Assembly (NCBI GenBank): GCA_964346725.1
Contig: CAYFVM010000027.1
Span: 1 to 32,735, forward strand
Reading direction: 5' to 3'
Origin: UBA1715 sp964346725
GTDB lineage: Bacteria > Bacteroidota > Bacteroidia > Bacteroidales > UBA1715
Length of the DNA stretch: 32,735 nucleotides
Position numbers and translations under genes: made by a program. The notes beneath the pieces are model-generated. The model searched no databases, was not told where the DNA came from, and was given only the letters and a program-made list of their open reading frames with translations. Positions 6,336-14,217 of the stretch are shown here, piece by piece. Position 1 is the first letter of the stretch. Every line of letters starts with the position of its first letter.

Positions 6336-8855
6336 CTAATATTCTATTTGAAATCCGGATTCTATAGGTTTCTCTTTTTCTTGTTGTTCTTGCTGCTGCT
6401 CTTCGGTTTTATTGTTAAGAATCTCATTCCATTCCGTTTTTTGTTTATTTAATTCATCTACAACATTTTTTCGTGTTTTTCGAAAATCATAGTCAATGCT
6501 AAATTTGTCAGGGTTCCCATATATTTTAATCGGAACTTTAAAATTGCCATCTGTGTTTTTCTCAATCTCACCAAAATCTTCAACTTCTTTATTTTGATTG
6601 TGAAATTTAGCCGACAATGTTTTCTTGAGGAAAAGAGTCATGTAGTAGTTAAACATGTTGCTTTCAATGTTATGTTTCCCGGCAAATTCCATTTCAAACG
6701 CATTAGAAAGAATGGTCATTTGTGGTATATATAACGTGTCGTTCTTGATTGATATTGTATTTTTGAGCGTAGAGAACCATACATTGGTAAACTCTTCTTG
6801 CATCTTCATTTTTTTACCAATCTCGGTAAGTACTTCCACGTTTTTGACCGATCCACTATCAATGGTAATATTGGCTAAAGCGTTTATGGTTAGGTATATT
6901 GGATTGAAGTTCACATCCATAATAGATGAGAATTGGACTTTTCCCGAAAGTGAGCCGTCTATTTGCTTATCGGTTATAATGCTTTGGTCAAAGTTATTGA
7001 ATGTAGAAAAAATCTTTTTAGCCGACATATGCACAACTTCTCCTTGTACTATGCACTTGGTTTGGTTGTTCGCCAAGTCGGAAAGAATCACTTTCGTGTC
7101 TTTAAGTTTGCCGTTGAGCGTTTTAGCGTTAATATCCGCTACTTCTATGTTATTGTGAGTAAAGATGATAGTTGTAGAAGCATTCTCTAAGTGATATGGT
7201 GCGTAGTCAAGAACCTTTGCCTCAAAATGAATGGAGCCGATTAGTTCGCCAATCGCCTCAGATTCTCCTAACGATAGGTAGTGCTCATAAAATGGCAACA
7301 AATCAATTTTATCAATGCCACAATTGATGTCGCAGAATGTATTTACATCGTTGAGGAATAAGTATGAGATAAAGTCGGACGCTTCACCTTGAAGGGTAAA
7401 TGGTTGTGATTGCAATAATCCTGAAACACTATCGGCAGTGACGTTTCCATTAGTAAAAACGATATGTCCCGACACATTTTCAAGATTGTAAGGAGAACCT
7501 TCCGGTGCATCTAATTTCATTTCGTTGCAATGCAAGTTTGCTTGCAATTGTATGTCTCTAAAGAATTCTTTTGTGAAAGAATTGAATGTTTTGGTACTTC
7601 CTTTGCTTGAAAAGTCCCCTATAATGTGTCCACCAAGTTTATATCCTTCTATATCAGTAAGATATGGAATATCGGCAACAGTCAGGTCTATTGTGCCATT
7701 GACTCCATATTGAGGAGCTTCAAAATTGGAAACAGACAGCGAACTGAGCTCAAGTTTTGATTGTCCTGTGCTAGCAGATGTGGCTTGTGATGTATATTCG
7801 TAGGAATTTAGTAACGAGAGATTTTTAGTTTTTACAACTCCTTTGGTTGCAAATGAATAGATAATGCTGTCAAGAACCGCACTTCCTTTGGTGCATGCAA
7901 CATTGCATACAAGTGACGGCATTGTTTTTTTACCGATTTTTCCGTTCACTTTACCTTCTACAAATAAGTTTGCTTTTAGTTTATATGGCGCAAGGCTGTC
8001 AATAGTGGATTGTGGCAACACTTTGTAGATATCGGAAATGGTAGATTCTATGTTCACATTTAGGTTGAGAAAATATTCGTTTTTGGGTAAAAACACAACC
8101 TCGCCATTGGAAATGAACGTACCTATAGGAGATTCTACTTCCATTTTGCGAATAGAGTAGGTAGATTTGTCACGGAATATTGAAACATTGCATCGAAATG
8201 GGGACTCGGTGAAGTAGTTCTTCTTTTTGAGAGAAAATTTCTCATTTACAAAGTCAGCAAACACCTCAACATTGAAATCATTGCCACGAAATTTGCCTGA
8301 AAAATTAATTTTACGAAATGCTTCTTTTGCCGAAATATTTGCTTTAACGTCGTGATAATTTACCGTAGTGTTTCGGAGACGAATCTGTGATAATTCCACG
8401 AAAATATCGGTATTGGTGCTGTCAGATTCTATTGAGAAATCCCAGTTATGGTGCGACTGCGAATCAAGAAATACGTTCACATTGGCATCGCGTATTGTAA
8501 TCTCACGAACCACGTAATTTTTGAATAAAAAATCAAGTACGTTAAACGAAAGAAGAACTCGTTTGGCGTACAACGCAGTGTCTGTATAGTATCGTGCAAA
8601 CTCTTTCTCATTGAATGTCTTGGTAGACTTGGCGCACACATCGTGGAGTTGAATAGAGATATTTGGAATGCTTCCCAAAAACGACAAATCTATTTTGCTG
8701 AGTGAAATATCTGCTTTGATTTGTTTTCCCAATTTTTCGGTAGCAAACATGGTTATTTCATCTTTGTATAGATATGGGATAGCAATGGTTGCAACGAGAA
8801 GTGCAAAAAGTACCACAGAAATCGTAATGCCAATATATTTCAATACTTTTTTCAT
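6336..8855 (-). CDS. AsmA-family envelope protein
   Basis: 839 residues from the ATG at 8855. One N-terminal membrane anchor (MKKVLKYIGITIS...ATIAIPYLY) is followed by the AsmA signature region (KLGKQIKADISLSKIDLSFLG, here in two adjacent stretches). A long beta-rich periplasmic region with repeated strand patterns follows. The C-terminal AsmA-like part is SGKVQFSSIMDVN...EFTNVWFSTLKN...FEMEFAGKHN, and the tail is a Gln/Glu-rich hydrophilic segment (EEQQQEQQEKEK). AsmA/YhdP proteins bridge inner and outer membranes and are linked to phospholipid transport and outer-membrane assembly. An in-frame GTG at 8879 would add eight residues. I prefer 8855 because it leaves MKK before the anchor, and a -7-like TAGTTTTG (8888-8881) sits almost at the GTG. 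It is the first gene of a pair with the histidine kinase. Confidence 0.85.
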   Translation of the reverse strand: MKKVLKYIGITISVVLFALLVATIAIPYLYKDEITMFATEKLGKQIKADISLSKIDLSFLGSIPNISIQLHDVCAKSTKTFNEKEFARYYTDTALYAKRVLLSFNVLDFLFKNYVVREITIRDANVNVFLDSQSHHNWDFSIESDSTNTDIFVELSQIRLRNTTVNYHDVKANISAKEAFRKINFSGKFRGNDFNVEVFADFVNEKFSLKKKNYFTESPFRCNVSIFRDKSTYSIRKMEVESPIGTFISNGEVVFLPKNEYFLNLNVNIESTISDIYKVLPQSTIDSLAPYKLKANLFVEGKVNGKIGKKTMPSLVCNVACTKGSAVLDSIIYSFATKGVVKTKNLSLLNSYEYTSQATSASTGQSKLELSSLSVSNFEAPQYGVNGTIDLTVADIPYLTDIEGYKLGGHIIGDFSSKGSTKTFNSFTKEFFRDIQLQANLHCNEMKLDAPEGSPYNLENVSGHIVFTNGNVTADSVSGLLQSQPFTLQGEASDFISYLFLNDVNTFCDINCGIDKIDLLPFYEHYLSLGESEAIGELIGSIHFEAKVLDYAPYHLENASTTIIFTHNNIEVADINAKTLNGKLKDTKVILSDLANNQTKCIVQGEVVHMSAKKIFSTFNNFDQSIITDKQIDGSLSGKVQFSSIMDVNFNPIYLTINALANITIDSGSVKNVEVLTEIGKKMKMQEEFTNVWFSTLKNTISIKNDTLYIPQMTILSNAFEMEFAGKHNIESNMFNYYMTLFLKKTLSAKFHNQNKEVEDFGEIEKNTDGNFKVPIKIYGNPDKFSIDYDFRKTRKNVVDELNKQKTEWNEILNNKTEEQQQEQQEKEKPIESGFQIEY

Positions 8856-8948
8856 ACTCGCAAATGTATATAATTCCACACAAAACTAATCTACATTACG
8901 CTATTCATAAAGAAAAATTGCTACATTTCGGACAATAAAAACAGATCA

Positions 8949-9476
8949 ATGAAATACGAACAACTGTTGGATGACGGCGAGGTATTGTTGCGGGCACTAG
9001 AGCCAAGCGATGTAAATGTGTTGTATAGGTGGGAAAATGACACTGCTATTTGGGGGGTTAGTTCTACTATTGCACCATTTTCAAAGGAAACATTACGTCG
9101 TTACATTGAAAATGTTCAGGATATATACGAGGCTAAGCAACTTCGTTTTATGATTGCCGACAAAAAATCAGGCAAAACCATTGGCACAATTGATTTGTTT
9201 GATTTCGATGCACACAATCGTCGGGCAGGTATAGGAATTTTTTTAGAAGCGAATTCTCGGAACAATTATGTGGCTACGAAAGCTCTCGCTATTTTGTTGC
9301 GTTATTGCCGTGATTTGTTGTTGTTGCATCAGGTATTTGTAGAAATGCAAGAGCACAATGAGATAAGCAAACGACTATTCGAGCATGCCGGATTTGAAAA
9401 AATCGGGACAAAAAAAGATTGGTTGCTCAACGGTTCTGGCTATGAAGATGTAATATTGATGCAAAAAATTCTATAA
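8949..9476 (+). CDS. GNAT-family N-acetyltransferase (RimJ/RimL-like)
   Basis: 175 residues covering a complete GNAT fold: N-terminal VLLRALEPSDVNVLYRWEN, central TIGTIDLFDFD, then RRAGIGIFLE and C-terminal EMQEHNEISKRLFEHAGFEKIG. The last motif is the usual N-x-x-S/A-x-x-x-[YF]-x-x-x-GF of RimJ/RimL and SpeG-like enzymes. The acetyl-CoA pyrophosphate loop, normally R-G-x-G-x-A, reads SRNNYVATKA (103-112) and has lost both glycines. The fold assignment is firm, but catalytic activity and substrate are unknown. It is divergent from the AsmA gene (93 bases between their starts) and 55 bases before pssA. Confidence 0.85.
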   Translation: MKYEQLLDDGEVLLRALEPSDVNVLYRWENDTAIWGVSSTIAPFSKETLRRYIENVQDIYEAKQLRFMIADKKSGKTIGTIDLFDFDAHNRRAGIGIFLEANSRNNYVATKALAILLRYCRDLLLLHQVFVEMQEHNEISKRLFEHAGFEKIGTKKDWLLNGSGYEDVILMQKIL

Positions 9477-9531
9477 AATGAATAGAGTAAACAAAATTCA
9501 AGTAAATTCGTCAAGAAAAAAATAAGGAGCA

Positions 9532-10260
9532 ATGAAAAAACATATCCCAAACTTTCTTACCATCTGCAACTTGCTTTGCGGTGTATTTTCAGTTGTGGTT
9601 TCAACGAGTCAATTTGTTTCGTTGGAATGGGCTGTGGTATTGATATTTTGTGGTGCAGTCTTCGACTTTTTTGATGGTTTTTCTGCACGTTTACTCAATG
9701 TCTCTTCTCCTATTGGAAAAGAATTGGATTCGTTAGCAGACCTTATTACCTTTGGTTTTGCACCTGCTGCTATTACATCGGGAATCATACAACACATTCT
9801 TTTCCCCGGAATGTTATTCGAAAGCGAACCATCTACGTATGAATATATTTTGATATTCTTCCCATATATTATGGTTGCCTTTTCGGCATTGCGATTGGCG
9901 AAATTTAACTTGGACACTCGTCAAACACATTCGTTCATTGGGCTACCGACTCCGGCAAATGCAATTTTCTTTGCAAGTTTCGCATTTATTCCAAACTTAG
10001 ACGAAATACCGGTAGAGTTAATTGCTGTATTGTGTTTATTCTTTTCTATTATGTTGATAGTAGAAATTCCTATGTTTTCGTTGAAATTCCAAAATTTCTC
10101 GTGGGCGGACAATAAAATCCGCTACATCTTTTTGGTTTTAGCTATAGTGCTTCTTATCGTTCTACAATTATCTGCAATCACATACATCATGATTAGTTAC
10201 ATTCTATTGTCAGTCATGGATGATATTGTAAATAAGAGAACGTCCAATACTATACAGTAG
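9532..10260 (+). CDS. pssA: CDP-diacylglycerol--serine O-phosphatidyltransferase
   Basis: 242 residues, a polytopic inner-membrane enzyme that makes phosphatidylserine, the precursor of phosphatidylethanolamine. The complete CDP-alcohol phosphatidyltransferase signature D-G-x2-A-R-x8-G-x3-D-x3-D is present at D48, G49, A52, R53, G62, D66 and D70. The N-terminus (IPNFLTICNLLCGVFS) is typical of the bacterial PssA type II family. A purine-rich AAGGAG (9524-9529) lies only two bases from the ATG, too close for a normal Shine-Dalgarno site. The 3' end overlaps the convergent GNAT gene by 11 bases. Confidence 0.93.
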   Translation: MKKHIPNFLTICNLLCGVFSVVVSTSQFVSLEWAVVLIFCGAVFDFFDGFSARLLNVSSPIGKELDSLADLITFGFAPAAITSGIIQHILFPGMLFESEPSTYEYILIFFPYIMVAFSALRLAKFNLDTRQTHSFIGLPTPANAIFFASFAFIPNLDEIPVELIAVLCLFFSIMLIVEIPMFSLKFQNFSWADNKIRYIFLVLAIVLLIVLQLSAITYIMISYILLSVMDDIVNKRTSNTIQ

Positions 10261-10738
10261 GATTAATATGTGCGAGCATATACGAATTGCGTAATATGCC
10301 GTCTATCATAAAGTTTTTGCGAAGCACACCTTCTATTTCAAATCCTTGCGATTCCAGTAACCGTAGCGATGCGGTATTTTCGGTGCAGATTTGTGCTTCA
10401 ATGCGTACGTAGCCTTGTTGTTTCAAAGAAGAAATTGCATTTTGCAACAGAATAGTTCCCACGCCCTGACGTTGAAACGGTTCATCAATCACGATAGTTA
10501 TTGAAGCGGTAGCATGTTTTGGCACCAAATGAGCTGAGAGAAATCCTGCAAATATTCCATCAGTGTACAAACACCAAGTTTTGCGGTTTTGATCAGAAAA
10601 CCAAGTTTCCAACTCTGATGCTGTTTCGCTGGTATGTAATGGGAAATCGGTGTAGTGTAGCACTGATTTTTTCTGCAAAAGCGGTATTATATCTGCCGTA
10701 AGCGATTCTATTGTTGTGATGTTGTAATTCGTTACCAT
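10250..10738 (-). CDS. GNAT-family N-acetyltransferase
   Basis: 162 residues. The acetyl-CoA loop is canonical: FQRQGVGTILL gives Q89-x-x-G92-x-G94. The C-terminal CTENTASLRLLESQGFEIEGVLRKNFMIDG (here a two-part motif) matches RimI/RimJ-type enzymes acting on protein N-termini, amino acids or small amines; the substrate cannot be told. Its ATG lies inside the end of the phosphodiesterase gene (7-base overlap), so the two are probably one operon with coupled translation. Its 3' end overlaps pssA by 11 bases, with no terminator between them. Confidence 0.88.
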   Translation of the reverse strand: MVTNYNITTIESLTADIIPLLQKKSVLHYTDFPLHTSETASELETWFSDQNRKTWCLYTDGIFAGFLSAHLVPKHATASITIVIDEPFQRQGVGTILLQNAISSLKQQGYVRIEAQICTENTASLRLLESQGFEIEGVLRKNFMIDGILRNSYMLAHINPTV

Positions 10739-11226
10739 CGGTCAAGTTCTATAACAGCAAGATTTTGGGGTGTTCCGTTTTCGATTTCAAACGTGATCAT
10801 TGTTCGTTTTTTATGGAATCCGGTAGTGCCCATAGCTCCCGGATTCATATGTAGAAGGCCTAATTTTGGGTCGTTCATTACTTTGAGTATGTGCGAATGA
10901 CCACTGATGAAGAGTTTTGGTTTTTCTATTAAAAGTTGTGCGTAAATAGAATGCTCGTAGTGTTTTGGATAGCCGCCAATGTGCGTCATCATTACTTTGA
11001 GTCCTTCGCACTCAAACACTGCGACTTGGGGTATGCGTATTCGAAGGTCTTGCCCATCAATGTTGCCATACACGGCACGTACGGTGGTGATGTTTTGTAG
11101 TTTTTCCAATAAAGCCAGAGAACCAATATCTCCCGCATGCCACACTTCGTCAACTTGTTTGGCGTGTTTCACAACGGCATCGTCAAGTGAATTGTGCGTA
11201 TCAGAGATGAGAAGAATTTTTTTCAT
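10732..11226 (-). CDS. YfcE/MJ0936-family metallophosphoesterase
   Basis: 164 residues, the normal size for this compact family. The dinuclear metal-site motifs appear in order: D9-x-H11 (ISDTHNS), HAGDIGS, YGNIDG, MTHIGGYP and SGHSHI. Family members hydrolyse phosphodiesters, often tested only with artificial substrates, so the physiological role is unknown. It overlaps the downstream GNAT gene by seven bases. A good -7 element precedes it. Confidence 0.9.
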   Translation of the reverse strand: MKKILLISDTHNSLDDAVVKHAKQVDEVWHAGDIGSLALLEKLQNITTVRAVYGNIDGQDLRIRIPQVAVFECEGLKVMMTHIGGYPKHYEHSIYAQLLIEKPKLFISGHSHILKVMNDPKLGLLHMNPGAMGTTGFHKKRTMITFEIENGTPQNLAVIELDRW

Positions 11227-11245
11227 TGTTTTTAAATTCTACAGA

Positions 11246-11253
11246 CAAAGGTA
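11246..11253 (-). promoter_or_regulatory. -7 element of the phosphodiesterase/GNAT operon
   Basis: Minus strand TACCTTTG matches TAnnTTTG exactly, about 20 bases before the ATG. I see no convincing TTTG at the expected -33 distance. Confidence 0.4.
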
Positions 11254-11371
11254 GAAGAATTATTGTAAGATTTTTGGTAATATTTTTTGATGTAAGCAAC
11301 ATATATTTTGATGAACCACCAAGGCAGGTAATCAAATTTTCGTATTTTCGCACAAACAAAACGATACAGAT

Positions 11372-11962
11372 ATGAAGATAGAAAAGAGCAAAGTGGTGGC
11401 ATTGTCGTACATGTTGTACAAAAATGACGAGAAAGGCGAAGTGTTGGAAGTATGTCCTGCCGACAAACCATTACAATTTGTGTTTGCAAAAGAACAATTA
11501 CTTCCAAAGTTTGAAGAAAATATAGCAAATCTTGAAGAAGGAGACGATTTTGATTTCGTGTTGGAATCGAAAGAAGCGTATGGCGAACGTATAGAAGACG
11601 CAGTAGTAGAAGTTCCTTTGGAAGTGTTTACTATGAATGGCGTAGTACAAAAAGATATTTTATTTCCGGGAAGTCAAATTCCTATGCGTGACAATACCGG
11701 TCATCCAATTACGGGCGTAGTTGTTCGTGTTGATGAACCAAAGGCTGTAGTGGTTATGGATTTCAATCATCCATTGGCAGGTATTGATTTGTATTTTACG
11801 GGAAAAGTGGAATCAGTTCGCGAAGCTACTGAAGAAGAATTAGCACAAGGCATGAACCATAGTTGTGATAGTTGCGGTGGAAGTTGTGAAAGCGGAAGTT
11901 GTGGTACCGGAAACTGTGGCGAAGACGAGGGTGATTGTGGTTGTTGCGGAAGTTGCCACTAA
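11372..11962 (+). CDS. slyD: SlyD-type FKBP peptidyl-prolyl isomerase with Cys-rich metal-binding tail
   Basis: 196 residues. The FKBP part (PLQFVFAKEQLLPKFEENI...EEGDDFDF...EAYGER) contains an inserted IF (insert-in-flap) chaperone domain, about 75-130, with FPGSQIPMRDNTG and the terminal MDFNHPLAGIDLYF that identify SlyD. The last 35 residues hold nine cysteines and two histidines (NHSCDSCGGSCESGSC... ending CGCCGSCH). This corresponds to the His/Cys-rich Ni/Zn-binding tail of E. coli SlyD, but is Cys-dominated. Expected roles are proline isomerisation, folding of cytosolic proteins and metal handling. No hydrogenase genes are nearby to suggest a nickel client. A strong terminator follows directly and overlaps the apparent upstream extension of the rel gene. 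Confidence 0.88.
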   Translation: MKIEKSKVVALSYMLYKNDEKGEVLEVCPADKPLQFVFAKEQLLPKFEENIANLEEGDDFDFVLESKEAYGERIEDAVVEVPLEVFTMNGVVQKDILFPGSQIPMRDNTGHPITGVVVRVDEPKAVVVMDFNHPLAGIDLYFTGKVESVREATEEELAQGMNHSCDSCGGSCESGSCGTGNCGEDEGDCGCCGSCH

Positions 11963-11985
11963 TAGTATGTTGACAGTCTAAAATG

Positions 11986-12019
11986 AAACGATTGTCAATT
12001 CTTTTGACAATCGTTTTTT
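11986..12019 (+). terminator. Rho-independent terminator of slyD
   Basis: A 13-bp perfect stem (AAACGATTGTCAA at 11986-11998 with TTGACAATCGTTT at 12004-12016) has a 5-base loop and a six-T run (12014-12019). It begins 23 bases after the slyD stop. It lies inside the frame that would give the Rel protein 22 extra N-terminal residues, which argues against that longer start. Confidence 0.9.
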
Positions 12020-12034
12020 ATATAATTACAATTG
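12004..12034 (+). promoter_or_regulatory. Predicted promoter of the rel gene, overlapping the slyD terminator
   Basis: TTG at 12004-12006, a 20-base spacer and TACAATTG at 12027-12034 (one mismatch to TAnnTTTG). Transcription would start near 12041, just before the ATG at 12049. The -33 element would be the 3' arm of the slyD terminator stem. Confidence 0.35.
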
Positions 12035-12048
12035 GTCTTTTAATACAA

Positions 12049-14217
12049 ATGGATATGCATTCAGAACGTTCTATACAAACAATATTAGATTTTGCAAAGC
12101 CTTTAATCTATGAACCGGAACGAGATATTCCAAATATTCATAAGGCATACGAAACGGCTGAAAAATTTTTACAACCCAAAGAAGTTTCAGGTCTGCTAGA
12201 ACAAGCGGAACTGTCTGTGACGCTTATTGGTCTTGAAGCAAAAGCCATTATGAGTATTTTTTTAAGACCTTGTTTTGAGCAGCAATACATTTCGGAAAAA
12301 GATATTCGTCAAAATTATGGAGATAAAGTTTTTGGCATAACATCCGGATTGGTTAAGGTGGCAAAAATTGATACGTCACGTTCAAAGTTACAGTCCGAAA
12401 ATTTTATTCGCCTTATCTTAAGTCAAGCCGACGATGTACGCGTGGTGCTTATTATGATTGGGTATAAGTTACATCTTGCACATCATATACAAGAAATGCA
12501 CGAATCTTCGCGCTTTGTATTAAGTGAGGAATTGGAAGCACTTTATGCACCATTGGCCCATCGTCTTGGTTTGTATAGTATCAAGACCGAGATGGAAGAA
12601 TTGGCTATGAAATATCTGCACAATGATGCATACAAAACCATAGCGAAGAAATTGTCGGAGAAGAAAAAAGATAGGGATGCATATATTGACAGTTTCATAG
12701 AACCATTACGTGAATTGCTCACCTCAAAAGGAATTCCTCCGTTTGAAATTAAAGGTCGTCCCAAGTCTATTCATTCTATTTGGAATAAATTACAAAAGGG
12801 GAAGGTAACCTTTGAACATATTTATGACTTGTTTGCCATCCGTATTATTGTTGATTCGGAGCCGGAAAACGAGAAACGAGATTGCTGGAACATTTATTCC
12901 ATCATTTCCGACTTATATCGTCCAAACCCAAACCGTTTGCGCGATTGGATTTCATCACCAAAATCGAGTGGTTATGAGTCGTTACATACTACGGTTTTGG
13001 GACCCGAAAATCGTTGGGTTGAGGTGCAAATACGCACACGTCGAATGGATGAGGTGGCTGAAAAAGGTCAGGCGGCACACTGGATTTACAAAGATGGGAA
13101 AACCGCTTCGGGTTCGGTGCATTGGTTGGGACACATACGTGAAATCTTGGAGAATCCAGAATATGAAAGTCTTGAAAACGACAACAACTCGCGCATGGAG
13201 CTATATACCGATGAGATGTTTATTTTCACGCCTCAAGGTGATTTACGCAAACTTTCGGCAAATGCAACGTTGCTTGATTTTGCATACGAAATACACTCCA
13301 CTTTGGGTGATACCTGCACGGGTGGCAAGGTAAACGGCCGTGTGGTGCCAATTAAGCAAGTTTTGAAAAATGGTGATAAGGTTGAAATTCTCACTTCAAA
13401 AAATCAATCACCAAAACAAGATTGGCTATCGTTTGTAAAAACGTCAAAGGCACGGCAAAACATTAAAAAGTATTTGCGAGAAATGCAGTACAAAACTGCA
13501 GAATCTGGGAAAGAAACGCTTTCCAGAAAATTTGCACAATTAGACATAAAATTTTCCGACGAAAATATTCGTAAATTGCTCAAAGCGCTTGATTACAAGG
13601 AAACGTTTGACTTGTATATGGCAACAATTGCCGGCAAAGTTGATTTGTCGGAAATACGTTCTGCTTTTGTTGAAAAGACAGAGGAGAAGAAATCGACTGC
13701 CACTGATTTTGAAGATTTTGCCGGGAAAATTAATAAACGAATTTCCAATACGTCAGATAATCTTTTGGTGATTGACGACCGCAATGATAACTTAGATTTT
13801 AAGTTGGCAAAATGTTGTTCGCCCATCAAAGGCGATGACATATTTGGTTTTGTGACTGCTGGTGGAGGTATTAAAATTCATCGCTTGAATTGTTCAAATG
13901 CACACAACATGATGACAAACTATCCGTATCGTATTATCAAAGCTCGTTGGAGCAATGCCGATGCTCATGTTGATTTTAATGTAGGTGTGCGTGTTGTAGG
14001 CAACGATGAGGTGAGCATTGTGAGCAACATAACAGACATACTCTCAAAAGATTCGGAAGTAAAATTGCGGGGGATTAATTTGAACTCAAAAGACGGCAAT
14101 TTTGAAGGAATGCTTACGTTGTCAATTCGTGATATCTATCACTTAGACAAGGTGATAGAAAAAATTATGGCAATCAGAGGTGTGCATTCTGCCGAACGAT
14201 TTGATGTGCGTAGTTAG
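12049..14217 (+). CDS. relA: RelA/SpoT-family (p)ppGpp synthetase with degenerate hydrolase domain
   Basis: 722 residues from the ATG at 12049. The longer frame from 11983 would begin inside the slyD terminator and add an artefactual hydrophobic segment. In order: an HD-like region (about 35-170), the synthetase domain (about 225-345: EIKGRPKSIHSIWNK, DLFAIRI, SGYESLHTTV, EVQIRTRRMDEVAE), TGS (about 388-450, MFIFTPQGDLRKL), a zinc-finger-like region (KCCSPI...HRLNC) and a C-terminal ACT domain. In the HD region the usual LLHDxxED reads FLRPCFEQ and RLHN reads KLHL, so hydrolysis of (p)ppGpp should be lost. The synthetase selectivity motif is RLRD (296-299), close to the RxKD of bifunctional enzymes rather than the ExDD of proteobacterial RelA. 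It likely acts at the ribosome as the stringent-response synthetase, with a separate hydrolase-bearing Rel/SpoT elsewhere. The 3' end overlaps lptF/G by four bases. Confidence 0.9.
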   Translation: MDMHSERSIQTILDFAKPLIYEPERDIPNIHKAYETAEKFLQPKEVSGLLEQAELSVTLIGLEAKAIMSIFLRPCFEQQYISEKDIRQNYGDKVFGITSGLVKVAKIDTSRSKLQSENFIRLILSQADDVRVVLIMIGYKLHLAHHIQEMHESSRFVLSEELEALYAPLAHRLGLYSIKTEMEELAMKYLHNDAYKTIAKKLSEKKKDRDAYIDSFIEPLRELLTSKGIPPFEIKGRPKSIHSIWNKLQKGKVTFEHIYDLFAIRIIVDSEPENEKRDCWNIYSIISDLYRPNPNRLRDWISSPKSSGYESLHTTVLGPENRWVEVQIRTRRMDEVAEKGQAAHWIYKDGKTASGSVHWLGHIREILENPEYESLENDNNSRMELYTDEMFIFTPQGDLRKLSANATLLDFAYEIHSTLGDTCTGGKVNGRVVPIKQVLKNGDKVEILTSKNQSPKQDWLSFVKTSKARQNIKKYLREMQYKTAESGKETLSRKFAQLDIKFSDENIRKLLKALDYKETFDLYMATIAGKVDLSEIRSAFVEKTEEKKSTATDFEDFAGKINKRISNTSDNLLVIDDRNDNLDFKLAKCCSPIKGDDIFGFVTAGGGIKIHRLNCSNAHNMMTNYPYRIIKARWSNADAHVDFNVGVRVVGNDEVSIVSNITDILSKDSEVKLRGINLNSKDGNFEGMLTLSIRDIYHLDKVIEKIMAIRGVHSAERFDVRS

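Noticed and set aside
6655..7158. 167-codon plus-strand frame opposite the AsmA gene
   Set aside because: The minus-strand protein has family features throughout; the plus frame has none.
8856..8879. GTG start of the AsmA-family gene
   Set aside because: The eight added residues precede a normal MKK-hydrophobic start, and a -7-like box lies next to the GTG.
11983..12048. N-terminal membrane anchor on the Rel protein
   Set aside because: These codons are the slyD terminator stem and T run; the protein aligns with the family only after the ATG at 12049.
12812..13333. 173-codon plus-strand frame inside the rel gene
   Set aside because: It is in another frame of the conserved synthetase domain, and has composition typical of an out-of-frame reading.
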